In this document: positions 8,459 to 17,458 of the stretch, in pieces
Position numbering within the stretch: the stretch's first letter is position 1
How the letters are laid out: each line of letters begins with the position of its first letter
Assembly: GCF_008000815.1 (NCBI RefSeq)
Contig: NZ_CP042806.1
Coordinates: 2,604,001-2,668,000, forward strand
Source of the DNA: Terriglobus albidus
GTDB lineage: Bacteria > Acidobacteriota > Terriglobia > Terriglobales > Acidobacteriaceae
Reading direction: 5' to 3'
Length of the DNA stretch: 64,000 bases
The notes under the pieces: generated by a model
The model's input: only the letters and a program-made list of their open reading frames with translations
Database searches by the model: none
What the model was told of the DNA's origin: nothing
Position numbers and translations under genes: made by a program

Positions 8459-9693
8459 GCATCACCCCGCGCAGGAAGCAGAGAAGAGTTCAGCTTCTTC
8501 CCGCCTGTCTCCAAAGCGAAATCGATAAGAGCGGGCGACTCCCAGGGGACATCCATCCAGGCATCCCTGACCCATGAGCTTGCTGCATCGCGCCGTAACT
8601 CCTGTGGGAAAAGTGCGATGAATGGATTGTTCGTGGCTGCGGGTCGATCCTCGACCTGTTTCCCCAGAACCTCGCGCACATAGGCGGCCACCAGGTCTTT
8701 CCCTTTGCCGAACGAGAGATGACTCACTTGCGTCGGACGGGTATTCATCTCGATCAACAACGGGTTCCGTGTACCTGGTTCGCAGATGAAATCGAAGCCG
8801 CAGAATCCGTTGATCCCAAGATGCGCGACGATGCGCGCCATGGCGTGGCGAAGCCTGGCGTCATCCAGAACGCGAAGCACACTGGATGGTCCGCGGCTCT
8901 CCGTGGTTTGCACCACCTCAAACTCAACGCTTGCGAGCAGCCGGCCCTGATGCGCCATCGCCATGCTGGTGGCCTCTCGGCCGGCGATCCACTGCTGTGC
9001 GCTGACTGCCGACTTCAGGCGCCGTGTCCAGGCGCGAAGATGCATCCACTCCCCGTCCATCAGGCCACGCTTCAGCACACGGGGAAGACTTGGGGTGCGA
9101 TGCAACTTGTCCCAAAGCTGCTCCGCTTCCTCCATGGACCGAGCGACGCGCACTCCCTGACCACCTGCACTTCCATCAGACTTCAACACTAACGGGAGCC
9201 CCAGATGCGCAGCCGCGCGCGGCAGGTCATCCGGTGTTGGTATGGGTTCTGTTGCCGGAACAGGCACCTGGAGTTGGCGCGCTTGATGCAGCAAGTCGAA
9301 TCGCGTCCGTGCCAGCCTCAGCGCTGCCGATCCCGCGGTGGTTGACTCAATCAGATGCCGCAGGCGCAAGCCATACTCGTTGTTTTTTCCGGCCAGCAGC
9401 AATCCGTAATGGAGTACGACTTCGTCGGCCAGAATCAGGCTGTCCGGTTGTGTAGCATCCAGGGCACGCTCGAAGCTGCGGAAGGGGCGCATCTGCCAGA
9501 AGTGTGTCCACTGTGAGATAACCCCGGTCAGCCGCGCGGGATGATCTGCCGGCGAGAGCAGGCTTACGTCGCAGCCGAAGCTGTGTAAGGCAAGGGCAAG
9601 ACGCGCGCCGGAGAGCCACTCACGAGCTGTAGCGATCAGCACACGAGGAGCCCTCGTGCCGTTGCCAAACTCATTTGTTCCCGGTGCTGTCAC
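8455..9693 (-). CDS. ATP-grasp ligase in polysaccharide operon
   Basis: ATP-dependent carboxylate-amine (or thiol) ligase of 412 residues. After a Rossmann-like N-terminal part (VLIATAREWLSGARLALALHSFGCDVSLLSP) come the ATP-grasp features: LPLVLKSDGSAGGQGV (about 166-181, nucleotide-binding loop) and FCGFDFICEPG followed by LLIEMNTRPTQ (313-322), whose Glu315, Asn317 and Arg319 are the Mg-ATP ligands. The substrate is unknown. Because it sits between Wzx and the polymerase with coupled junctions, I infer that it attaches an amino acid or other carboxylate to a sugar nucleotide or lipid-linked unit. The GTG at 9693 is the chosen start; 48 bases separate it from the upstream gene. Confidence 0.82.
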   Translation of the reverse strand: MTAPGTNEFGNGTRAPRVLIATAREWLSGARLALALHSFGCDVSLLSPADHPARLTGVISQWTHFWQMRPFRSFERALDATQPDSLILADEVVLHYGLLLAGKNNEYGLRLRHLIESTTAGSAALRLARTRFDLLHQARQLQVPVPATEPIPTPDDLPRAAAHLGLPLVLKSDGSAGGQGVRVARSMEEAEQLWDKLHRTPSLPRVLKRGLMDGEWMHLRAWTRRLKSAVSAQQWIAGREATSMAMAHQGRLLASVEFEVVQTTESRGPSSVLRVLDDARLRHAMARIVAHLGINGFCGFDFICEPGTRNPLLIEMNTRPTQVSHLSFGKGKDLVAAYVREVLGKQVEDRPAATNNPFIALFPQELRRDAASSWVRDAWMDVPWESPALIDFALETGGKKLNSSLLPARGDA

Positions 9694-9741
9694 AATCTGC
9701 GTGCCCCCATCATATGAATTTCGACCAAAGGACGTCGTCCC

Positions 9742-11061
9742 TTACGGGCTCGTGATTTCACGCCTGTAAAAGATCTGCCTGATGATCACAACCACAATGC
9801 TGCCGGGCAACATCGCCAGGGCCACCCCGGCAACATTCAATTTGCCTACCAGGGCAATCGCGAGGAGCACCTGCACCACGAATCCAGCGAGGTTGGCATA
9901 GAAGACCAGGCCCGCCCTATCCAAAGCAGTCAGACCATAGCTCTGAGCCAATGTTGCGGCGACTGCAATGAAGTTGAGCGCAAGAAAGAGCAGAATCAGA
10001 CGACCGTTGTCGGGAAAGGCTTTAAAGATCAGTCGGGCGACCCATGGTCCCAGAGCAAGCACTCCGGTGGCGCATACAGCCGAGCCCAGCAGCAGGGCAC
10101 GATCGTAGCGGGCGATCACCTGCCGCAGGCCCGTTTTTCCATCCTTCGCCAGAGAGCGTGCCACCACCGGGGCCATTGCATTCTGCAGGCTGTTTAACGC
10201 TACTCGTGGAATGTTGACGACGCTCTCGCAGATGGCATAAGCGCCCACGCTGGCCGGCCCCAGAACGGCCCCCAGCAGCCACGGGTTGCACTGGGCGCTG
10301 GCCATCGAGATCATGTTGCCGCCCAGCAGCCATCCGCCGAGACGAAGGTCCCGCCGAAAGTCTTCATACACGTCGCGCAAACGGATATTGAAGGTCTTCC
10401 ATTCCGTCAAAATCCAGTACAGAGAAACCACCCCGGCCCCAAACGAAAGCACTTGCAATGTCTCGGGTACGTGCAGCCGGCCGACGCGGTACAGAAACTC
10501 CACGCCTGCGATCTGCAGGCCAACGGTCGCTACCTCAGTCCAGAAAGCGGCTTTGAAGCGGAGCTCCGCAAAGTACATGCGCCGGGTGAACTCACGGAAC
10601 AGAATAGCCATGGAAGTGACAGCCAGCGGAACCATGACATTCGCATAGAGATCATAGTGGTGGCCCGCCGTCCACCAGCCGGCCATCCATAAAAGCAATG
10701 CGAACACAAGGCAGGCGCATACCTGTTGCCCGACGATGCTTCCCAGAAAGATATGCTGCCGTTCCCTTGGCGTTGAGGGCAGCCGGAACATAAAGGGCGC
10801 CCAGGAGAAGACACTGCAGATCTGGATAAAGATATCCATGGCCCGCTGGGTAAGGATGTAGGTCCCAAACTCTGAGCGGCCGGCATGCCGGCTAAGAATG
10901 GCAGCGACCACCATGTTGCCGAAGCTGTAAGTTACCTGGTCGGCCAGGGCATACGTCAGGCGGCCGCTGGCAGCCGAGAGTCCGCGGCTCCACATTGCAC
11001 CCAACTTTCCCGGTGGCGGCAACGGCTCCTCGGGCCCAATGCTCGATGCTGGAAGGCTCAT
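9742..11061 (-). CDS. Wzx-like polysaccharide flippase
   Basis: Inner-membrane protein of 439 residues with about twelve to fourteen predicted membrane segments, of the MOP/MATE superfamily (polysaccharide biosynthesis protein). It would flip the undecaprenyl-linked repeat unit to the periplasmic side. Typical features are an amphipathic N-terminus followed by YSFGNMVVAAILSRHAGRSEFGTYIL, and the mid-protein ASVGAYAICESVVNIPRVALNSLQNAMAPVVARSLA. The ATG overlaps the stop of the upstream GT4 gene as ATGA, so the two are likely co-translated. The next gene (ATP-grasp) follows after 48 bases. Substrate specificity cannot be read from the sequence. Confidence 0.88.
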   Translation of the reverse strand: MSLPASSIGPEEPLPPPGKLGAMWSRGLSAASGRLTYALADQVTYSFGNMVVAAILSRHAGRSEFGTYILTQRAMDIFIQICSVFSWAPFMFRLPSTPRERQHIFLGSIVGQQVCACLVFALLLWMAGWWTAGHHYDLYANVMVPLAVTSMAILFREFTRRMYFAELRFKAAFWTEVATVGLQIAGVEFLYRVGRLHVPETLQVLSFGAGVVSLYWILTEWKTFNIRLRDVYEDFRRDLRLGGWLLGGNMISMASAQCNPWLLGAVLGPASVGAYAICESVVNIPRVALNSLQNAMAPVVARSLAKDGKTGLRQVIARYDRALLLGSAVCATGVLALGPWVARLIFKAFPDNGRLILLFLALNFIAVAATLAQSYGLTALDRAGLVFYANLAGFVVQVLLAIALVGKLNVAGVALAMLPGSIVVVIIRQIFYRREITSP

Positions 11062-12362
11062 GCGTACGCGCTCTGATTGAGCTTCAACCTTTTCTCCATG
11101 TTGGTTCGGCCAAGTTCCAGATACGCCTCGTTCACCACGTCTCCGTTACGCGACCACAGGAACTCACGTGCACGCACGGGGGCAGCCCAACTCATCGCAA
11201 GTAGCTTTTCGGCATTCTCAGCCAATTCAATCAGTGCCCGGCGCCAGTCTTCAATCGCCCGTTTGGGGGAGATGACTGGCAGCCTGACTCCGCAGGTCGC
11301 GTCCACCATATCTTCGGCGCCCTGATGGCCAAAGCATAAGACCGGTGCACCTGCGGCCATCGCCTCAAGCACCACGTTGCCGCTGGTGTCCCGCAGACTC
11401 GTAAAGCAGAAGAGATCGGCATGGTGCATCGCTGCAACGGCTTCAGGGAAGGGAAGACGCCCGGCAAACCTGACGATATCCCGCAGGCCGAGTCTTTCTG
11501 CCTCGGCGGTCCACAACTCCCGCATAGGCCCATCGCCAAGCACGGTCAGCCGGAACTCAGCCTGCTTACGCGCCTTACTGAGGGCACGCAGAAGAATCGG
11601 GAGAGCCTTGCGTGTCTGCAATTCGCCACTCCACAGCAGCTCCAGCGGGCCCGTTTGTTCCCCACGCCGTTTTTCGTCCAGGCGGCGCTCAAAGCGGGAA
11701 TGATCCGGCTCCGGCACCTCTCTCAGCCCCGTCTCCAGCAGCAGGTCGACCTTTCGGCCCCAGGCACGCTCGTAATCACGCTGGTTAGTGGAGTTAGAGG
11801 CATAGATCTTCGCCGCATGGCGCGCCGCTCGCCTGACCCGCGAATCACGATAGAGCGTGTACTTGTTCGCGATTGCCCTTGCAGCCTCTTTGGCGGCTTC
11901 CTTAGGAGGTAGCAGCGATAGAAAGCTCATCGGATAATTCTGCGATCCCCCTACCGGCCCCCAGAGAAACGGAATACCGAGCTCGTATCCATAACCGGGT
12001 TCTCGAAACGTATTCACGGTCGCCTGGTGTACCAGGTCGAAGTGTTCCTGCGCGTGCAGGCTCCTTGCCAGCTCGATCGCCAGTTTGTGCCAGTGATGAT
12101 ACGCACTGTAGTTATACGCAAAGGCTCCATGAGCAGGAGATTCGGCGCGGAGCCTGGCATCCGGCTCCGGGGTATAAAACCGCACTTCCGGAGGGAGTAG
12201 ACCTTCCTCCTGTGCCCGCTTGAGTGCGCCGAAGTTTTCTTCGCTAGTAAGGACGTGCATCTGGGCTACGCGTGAACCCTCAAGCAGCCTGCCCCAGCCG
12301 ACAGCCCACTCCGAGCCGCGGTATGGGCTGCACTCATAGGCGATGAGTAGGACTTTCAGCAC
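11058..12362 (-). CDS. Family 4 glycosyltransferase
   Basis: Retaining GT-B glycosyltransferase of 434 residues. The N-terminal domain starts LKVLLIAYECSPYRGSEWAVGWG, typical of this subgroup, followed by LWGPVGGSQNYP. The C-terminal donor domain carries LELLWSGELQTRKALPILLRAL, TVLGDGPMRELW, VRFAGRLPFPEAVAAMHHADLFCFTSLRDTSGNVVLEAMAAGAPVL, the last being the region of the sugar-nucleotide E-x7-E motif. The start is GTG at 12362 with GGAG 10 bases upstream. It lies 41 bases downstream of the OPX gene and overlaps the flippase gene by 4 bases. Likely builds the repeat unit on the cytoplasmic side; the donor sugar is unknown. Confidence 0.9.
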   Translation of the reverse strand: MLKVLLIAYECSPYRGSEWAVGWGRLLEGSRVAQMHVLTSEENFGALKRAQEEGLLPPEVRFYTPEPDARLRAESPAHGAFAYNYSAYHHWHKLAIELARSLHAQEHFDLVHQATVNTFREPGYGYELGIPFLWGPVGGSQNYPMSFLSLLPPKEAAKEAARAIANKYTLYRDSRVRRAARHAAKIYASNSTNQRDYERAWGRKVDLLLETGLREVPEPDHSRFERRLDEKRRGEQTGPLELLWSGELQTRKALPILLRALSKARKQAEFRLTVLGDGPMRELWTAEAERLGLRDIVRFAGRLPFPEAVAAMHHADLFCFTSLRDTSGNVVLEAMAAGAPVLCFGHQGAEDMVDATCGVRLPVISPKRAIEDWRRALIELAENAEKLLAMSWAAPVRAREFLWSRNGDVVNEAYLELGRTNMEKRLKLNQSAYA

Positions 12363-12403
12363 GCGCGGTAGTCTCCCGAGTGGGAAGCTGTCGCATCCCC
12401 GGC

Positions 12404-13147
12404 CTAGAATACCGGACTTGAGCTTAGCGGCTGTAGATAGATGCCAAGATTTGCCGTCTTGATGTAACGGCCGATCGTCTGCAGGTGATCGTGGCCTACC
12501 AGGACCAGATCGTCCGGCTGCAGCACCATGTCGTTCTGCGCGCGCGTTACAGTCTTAAGGCTGCTCAGCTTCAGAATATGGACTTCTGACATTTCAGAGT
12601 CTATCCTGCGGAACAGGACCACGCGTCCCATGGCGGCATCTTCCTTCGGACCTCCCGCGGCAAGCACCGCCTGCATGGCCGTAATCGGTCTGCGGAGATC
12701 CTGCCTTCCCGGGGTGATGACCTCTCCGGCGACGAAGATGTGGGGGCGCTCGAAATCTTTCAGGGTTACCGTGAACTCCGGATTCACCAGCTTCGAGGTC
12801 GACTCCGCAAGGATGAGTGCCCGCACCTCGGAAATAGTCAGGCCCTCGAGCTTCAGATCGCCCGCCGACCTGAACTGGCCATGACCGTCAGGCTGAACCG
12901 TAACCTCATCATTGAACTCGGGAGTAAATCGGAAGTTCACCACGAGCTGATCGCCGGAGTGAAGATGGTATGCCCCGGTTCCTGCAGGAGCCTCGGCGGT
13001 CCTCCTCGTCAGCCCTGTAGGCGCATCTCCCGCACCTCTGATCTGGGCATGTACAGGCAGAACCATGAGGGGCGTCGCCAGCACGATCACAGCGGCTGCC
13101 GGCAACAGATGTCTCGTCTTCAGACGAGTGCTCGGCATAGTGTTCAC
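12404..13147 (-). CDS. Polysaccharide export protein, OPX/Wza family
   Basis: Periplasmic or outer-membrane exporter subunit of 247 residues, which would form the exit channel or its periplasmic part. It has a signal peptide (about 1-35, LPAAAVIVLATPLMVLPVHAQ). A Poly_export domain follows (YHLHSGDQLVVNFRFTPEFNDEVTVQPDGHG at about 59-89), then an SLBB domain (PHIFVAGEVITPGRQDLRRPITAMQAVLAAGG). The signal peptide has no lipobox cysteine, unlike classical Wza. It is also shorter than E. coli Wza and lacks an obvious C-terminal membrane helix, as in short OPX proteins. Two starts are possible, GTG at 13147 or ATG at 13138, neither with a strong ribosome binding site. It follows the Wzz/kinase-like gene after 38 bases. 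Confidence 0.9.
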   Translation of the reverse strand: MNTMPSTRLKTRHLLPAAAVIVLATPLMVLPVHAQIRGAGDAPTGLTRRTAEAPAGTGAYHLHSGDQLVVNFRFTPEFNDEVTVQPDGHGQFRSAGDLKLEGLTISEVRALILAESTSKLVNPEFTVTLKDFERPHIFVAGEVITPGRQDLRRPITAMQAVLAAGGPKEDAAMGRVVLFRRIDSEMSEVHILKLSSLKTVTRAQNDMVLQPDDLVLVGHDHLQTIGRYIKTANLGIYLQPLSSSPVF

Positions 13148-13185
13148 GGCATCAGCCTACCAAAGCTGAATCGCGGAAAGTACGG

Positions 13186-15348
13186 TCAAATCAGGCGATG
13201 TAGCCAGGTAGGTACCGGGTACCGGCGTCGAGTCAGCACATATCCCAGCACTGGCGCGCTGGCTTCTTCGAACATCGCGGCCATGCCATGGATGTTCTGC
13301 TTGCGGGAATATCCCGCGCCCACGACACCGACGTATCCATCCACCACACGGTCCAGTTCGCCGCTCAGGGTCGACTCGGCAAGGCTCGGGCAATCGAGCA
13401 ACACATAGTCGAAGTCCAGCCGGAGTTGCGCCATCATCGGACGCAGCCTCCAGGAAAAGACCTCCTGCAGGCTGGTGCCGCGCGGGATATGGTTCTTACT
13501 GTCCGGGACTTCAATTGTCGTATCAAGCTCCCAGTAGCCCGCGCGCTTGTCCTTCTTCAGCGCAAAACCGGCATCTCCCTTTTCCGCGAACTGGCGCAGC
13601 AGTAAGGCGGCATCAATCACTACGACGCGGAAGGATGCCTGCCGTGCGGCCTCTTCGGCCAGGTGGTTCACGATATAGGTCACACCTTCGCCCTGCAGGG
13701 GAGATACAAATGCGATGCAGCGCCCATAAGACATCGGCTCCGCCGACCCGTTCTGCCCCGGCGGTGCATTTTCGGGCGTGGGACCGCCCAGTAGTCCCTT
13801 CGTCTGCGCGACGATCTCCTGTTCCCGATGGCGAAGCGCATTGCGGATGGCGAGCAGAATCCTGCGGTATGCGATGGCATTCGCCGAAGACGCGTTTGCC
13901 TGATCGTCTTCCGCGACCGTCGCCACAGTCCGCACTCCGGTCAGGCCGTCCAGTTGTGACGGAAGGTAGACCATTTCGGACGAGGTGTCGACGTAGATTG
14001 CCAGCAGGGTCGCCAGCATAAACCCGAAGACGAGGCCGGCTGCCATATACAACTTTGGCCGAGGTCGAATCTGGTTGGACTGGCTGATCGGAGGCTGCAC
14101 GACCGAGACGTCGAACATGCGGGCCTTGTCCAGCTCCTCCGAAACCCGTGCTTCGTCTCTCTTCTGGGCGTAGACATCGAAATCCCGCTGAGCCTCAGCG
14201 ACATCCCGCTTCAGGGCGTCATACTGCGAGGTGGCCACGTTCAGCTCCTCCAGCCTGTGCCGGGCGTCTTCGAGGTGTTCGTTGATCTTTGCCACCTCGG
14301 CTGCCCCGGCACTCATCTCTCCAGCGGATGCTGCCAGGGCTGCACTGAGCTGCTGATAGATGGGATTTACGTCGGTAGCCTCTTCCGTGGCGGGGGCAGA
14401 ACGGGCGCCCGCTTCGGCCTTTTTGACCGTTTCAATCTTTTCCTTAGTCTCAATGACCTGACGGTCGGTCTCTGGATAACGTTTCTGCAGCTCGGTGAGG
14501 TGGTTCTGCAGGTCTACCAGTTCCGTACCCAGATGCTCCTGGGAGTACTGGTTGGTGATGGAGCGCTGGATCGTACTCGACCTCGTTGGGGTGAGGACGA
14601 GCTGCCGGCGGTTCGTCTCCGCCCTGCTTCGCTGTGCCGCAAGCTGGGTCTGGGCAAGCAGGGATTGGTTAATGAGGGAGGATATCCGCTCCGTCTGCAG
14701 CTTCTTCTCTTCGTCCAGGTCAGAGATGCCATGTTTTACCTGGAAGTCGGAAAGCAATTCCTGGTCTACCTGGAGCTGCCTCTGCTTGAAGCGCAACTGT
14801 TCGTCGAAAAAGGATGCAGCACCGGCAGACAGCCCCGACCCTGCCCGCTCCGTGAAATAGGCATCAATCAACCGGCGTAACTGATCCGCGGCCTGTTCGG
14901 GCGAGTCGCCTAGCAGTTTCAGCTCAATCAGGTTGGTCTGGTGAACAGCCTCGACGGTGAGCGCCTTCTCCAGCTTTTCCGCCTCGCGGCTCTTCTCGCG
15001 GCTTACGCTTCCGGCCGGCCCGGCCCCAAGCGCCCGCAGCGCTACGACCGAACTTTGCAGCAGCTCCACCTGCGTCGATATCTGTTCGGCGGAAACCGTG
15101 CCGGAGGTAACCAGGCGATCGGAGGCCGTGGTGGTCAACGGCGAGGACGAACGCACGTTCTGCACCATTAACTTGGCATCGGCCTGGTATTTTTTGGGGG
15201 TAAGGTAGGTTCCCACTGCTACCAGCAGCATAATGCCGGCGATCGTCAGCCAGAAGAGCCGTTCGTGCCGGAAGATAGCCTCCAGAACAATCTGGCGGAT
15301 CTTCGGCTGCGAATAGTTCGGCGAAGGCTGCGGCGGCATTTCCTGCAA
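13186..15348 (-). CDS. Wzz-type co-polymerase fused to a degenerate BY-kinase domain
   Basis: Chain-length regulator of 720 residues in the inner membrane. It has an N-terminal cytoplasmic tail, a first membrane segment (about 31-49), a Wzz domain (PKKYQADAKLMVQN), a long periplasmic coiled coil (about 180-415), a PNKG-like second segment (about 433-452), and a C-terminal cytoplasmic domain resembling a bacterial tyrosine kinase. In this last domain the Walker A is altered: SPLQGEGVTY (549-558) has Val where the essential Lys of GEGKS/T stands. Walker A' (VVVIDAAL) lacks its second acidic residue; Walker B (FDYVLLDCPS) is kept. There is no C-terminal tyrosine cluster (it ends VPTWLHRLI). ATP binding and autophosphorylation are therefore doubtful. 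It is the first gene of the eight-gene operon; ATG at 15348. Confidence 0.9.
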   Translation of the reverse strand: MQEMPPQPSPNYSQPKIRQIVLEAIFRHERLFWLTIAGIMLLVAVGTYLTPKKYQADAKLMVQNVRSSSPLTTTASDRLVTSGTVSAEQISTQVELLQSSVVALRALGAGPAGSVSREKSREAEKLEKALTVEAVHQTNLIELKLLGDSPEQAADQLRRLIDAYFTERAGSGLSAGAASFFDEQLRFKQRQLQVDQELLSDFQVKHGISDLDEEKKLQTERISSLINQSLLAQTQLAAQRSRAETNRRQLVLTPTRSSTIQRSITNQYSQEHLGTELVDLQNHLTELQKRYPETDRQVIETKEKIETVKKAEAGARSAPATEEATDVNPIYQQLSAALAASAGEMSAGAAEVAKINEHLEDARHRLEELNVATSQYDALKRDVAEAQRDFDVYAQKRDEARVSEELDKARMFDVSVVQPPISQSNQIRPRPKLYMAAGLVFGFMLATLLAIYVDTSSEMVYLPSQLDGLTGVRTVATVAEDDQANASSANAIAYRRILLAIRNALRHREQEIVAQTKGLLGGPTPENAPPGQNGSAEPMSYGRCIAFVSPLQGEGVTYIVNHLAEEAARQASFRVVVIDAALLLRQFAEKGDAGFALKKDKRAGYWELDTTIEVPDSKNHIPRGTSLQEVFSWRLRPMMAQLRLDFDYVLLDCPSLAESTLSGELDRVVDGYVGVVGAGYSRKQNIHGMAAMFEEASAPVLGYVLTRRRYPVPTWLHRLI

Positions 15349-15571
15349 GAGTGTAACAATTCTTTGCTTGCGGATACTTAGGCTTTTATTCCAGTTGCTT
15401 CGGTATTTGAACTGGCTATACTGGCGTGGAGCATTTCCTGGGCCGGATTGCTACCACTCCAAGGTAACCGTCTGACCCGAAAGGTGCATGTACTCCCCCC
15501 GTCCTCTGCTGGTCTTCTATAGCTGCCCGGGGGGATCTGAACCCGGAACTGAGCAGTACAGAGGGTGACAG

Positions 15572-17101
15572 ATGAAGGACGACATTCTTAAATCTGGTGT
15601 TGACGAAGCCGCCCGGGTCCCCGTAGCTCAATCCCCATCGGCCAGGGCGACAGCAGCATCGACCGTCCCTGCAGGAGACACCCTACTCATGCGCCGGTTC
15701 TCCAAGGGGGCAGTACGCATTGCTGATACCGTAAGCCTTTCTATCGCTCTGCTGGTTTCGTTATTCGGTTCTTCTCTGGCAGCCGGGCAATCTTTCAAGC
15801 AGATTCTGGCCCTGCGTGTCTCCATCCAGACTTTGATCGTAGGCACGGCCTTACTGGTAGTCTGGAGAGTCTTTTTCTGGGCGACCGGCATGTACCGGCC
15901 TCGCCAGAGCTCCTCTCAGCTCGGCTTTCTGCTGCGCGGCCCGGTCGCTGTCAGCCTGTCCTCACTGCCTGTCGCGCTGACGATGTTTCTCGGCAAGTAC
16001 ACCTTCAGCCAAATCTGGCACATCAGCCTTCTCTTCGCGGTTACCGGCCTGCTGCTGATGGGGCTGAATCGGGTGGTCTTGTTCACTTTCTACGACAGCG
16101 TTCAGCCGGCGCTGCGTAAGAAGCGGAATGTGGTTGTGGTTGGAACCGGTCCGCGTGCCTTCATGCTGACCCAGCAGTTGCTAGCCCATCCTTCGTTTGA
16201 CTATCAGATCTGCGGCTTTGTGGACTCTGACCCGCAGCCTGACTGCAAAGGCCTCGCTCCGGTCCTGGGACCGCTGGATGACCTCGAGAACATTCTCATG
16301 CGCCGTCCCGTGGATGAAGTTCTCATCGCTCTGCCGCTCAAGAGCGCCTTTGCCGACGTACAACAGGCTGTTGCCATGTGCGGCCATGCCGGCGTAAAAG
16401 CCCTGTACTCCGTCGATCTCTTTCAATCGAAGATTGCCAAAAATCATACCGTCGATGAAGAGACCGGGGTTCGCGGCATGGAGATGGTGCATAGCGACCA
16501 ACGCCTGATCCTGAAAGATATCTTTGACCGTACCGCGGCGCTGTTTGGCATCATCCTGCTGCTGCCGGTCTTCTTCGCCATCGCCGTGGCGATCAAGCTG
16601 ACCAGCAAAGGGCCGGTTCTGTTTAGGCAGGAACGGTGGGGCAAGAACAAACGGACTTTCGGCATGATGAAGTTCCGTTCCATGGTGGTTGACGCCGAGG
16701 CCCGGATGGCTGCGCTCGAAAAGCACAATGAGTTCGGCGGGCCAATGTTCAAGATGAAGAACGACCCCCGCGTCACCAAGGTAGGTCAGTTCCTGCGCCG
16801 CACCTCGCTGGACGAGTTGCCGCAGCTGTTCAACGTGCTGCGTGGAGAGATGTCTCTCGTAGGCCCGCGGCCTCTTCCTAATCGCGACGTCGCGCTCTTC
16901 TCCGAACCATGGCTGATGCGCCGTTTCTCGGTCAAGCCCGGAATTACTGGCCTGTGGCAGGTCTCCGGCCGTTCAGAGACGGACTTCGATCAGACCATTC
17001 GTCTGGATCTCCACTACATCGATCACTGGAATCTCCCGATGGACCTCAAGATCCTGGCCAAGACAGTCAGCGTGGTCTTTCGCGGTAAGGGCGCCTACTA
17101 A
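15572..17101 (+). CDS. Undecaprenyl-phosphate sugar-1-phosphate transferase (WbaP-type)
   Basis: Polyisoprenyl-phosphate hexose-1-phosphate transferase of 509 residues that starts repeat-unit assembly by moving a sugar-1-phosphate to undecaprenyl phosphate. It has four N-terminal membrane segments (about 48-175), a Rossmann-like CoA_binding_3 domain (VVVVGTGPRAFMLTQQLL, 187-204), a membrane re-entrant helix (GIILLLPVFFAIAVAIKL) and the catalytic bacterial sugar transferase domain. The latter has GPVLFRQERWGKN, MMKFRSM, the catalytic Asp414-Glu415 in SLDELPQL, and MSLVGPRPLP. The ATG at 15572 has GAGG upstream. It is divergent from the eight-gene operon across a 223-base region that must hold both promoters. 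Confidence 0.93.
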   Translation: MKDDILKSGVDEAARVPVAQSPSARATAASTVPAGDTLLMRRFSKGAVRIADTVSLSIALLVSLFGSSLAAGQSFKQILALRVSIQTLIVGTALLVVWRVFFWATGMYRPRQSSSQLGFLLRGPVAVSLSSLPVALTMFLGKYTFSQIWHISLLFAVTGLLLMGLNRVVLFTFYDSVQPALRKKRNVVVVGTGPRAFMLTQQLLAHPSFDYQICGFVDSDPQPDCKGLAPVLGPLDDLENILMRRPVDEVLIALPLKSAFADVQQAVAMCGHAGVKALYSVDLFQSKIAKNHTVDEETGVRGMEMVHSDQRLILKDIFDRTAALFGIILLLPVFFAIAVAIKLTSKGPVLFRQERWGKNKRTFGMMKFRSMVVDAEARMAALEKHNEFGGPMFKMKNDPRVTKVGQFLRRTSLDELPQLFNVLRGEMSLVGPRPLPNRDVALFSEPWLMRRFSVKPGITGLWQVSGRSETDFDQTIRLDLHYIDHWNLPMDLKILAKTVSVVFRGKGAY

Positions 17102-17458
17102 ACTCTTCTTTGAATGGAAGACTCCAGAATCTCTGGCGGCCTTGAGGGTGATCGGATTCGTTTGACACGCCCAGGATGTCTAAGCTGCTTCGATCTGATC
17201 GAGGACAGCATAGAGTCCCTTGACCAGCCGATCTTCCACGAAATCCGTCATGCCTTCGCGATTGCCGGCGGGATTGGACAGAACTCGTCGGTGAGTCCGG
17301 ATGATGCTCCAGGCCAGTATGCCCGTTCGGCGATGTCCTGAGGGCTACACTATTAGCCTCTCGAAACGCTGGCAGCTACAAAACATCGTGCAGCTATGTG
17401 TTCCTGCATTGCGCGAAGAGGATAATTCGAATGTAGCGACAGGAAGGAGGTCTGCAAT
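17102..17458. other. Intergenic stretch with a possible decayed small gene
   Basis: On the minus strand between about 17175 and 17345 two partial frames look protein-like. One reads QDIAERAYW, and after a shift of frame comes REGMTDFVEDRLVKGLYAVLDQIEAA with a stop. Together they could be one small frameshifted gene, but I do not recognise the product. The plus-strand frame over 17114-17341 shows no ribosome binding site. The right end holds the leader of the phosphoesterase gene. Confidence 0.3.

Noticed and set aside
16181-16726. 181-residue minus-strand frame opposite the WbaP-type transferase gene
   Set aside because: It lies entirely on the antisense strand of a well-supported gene, with no start signal and no recognisable family.
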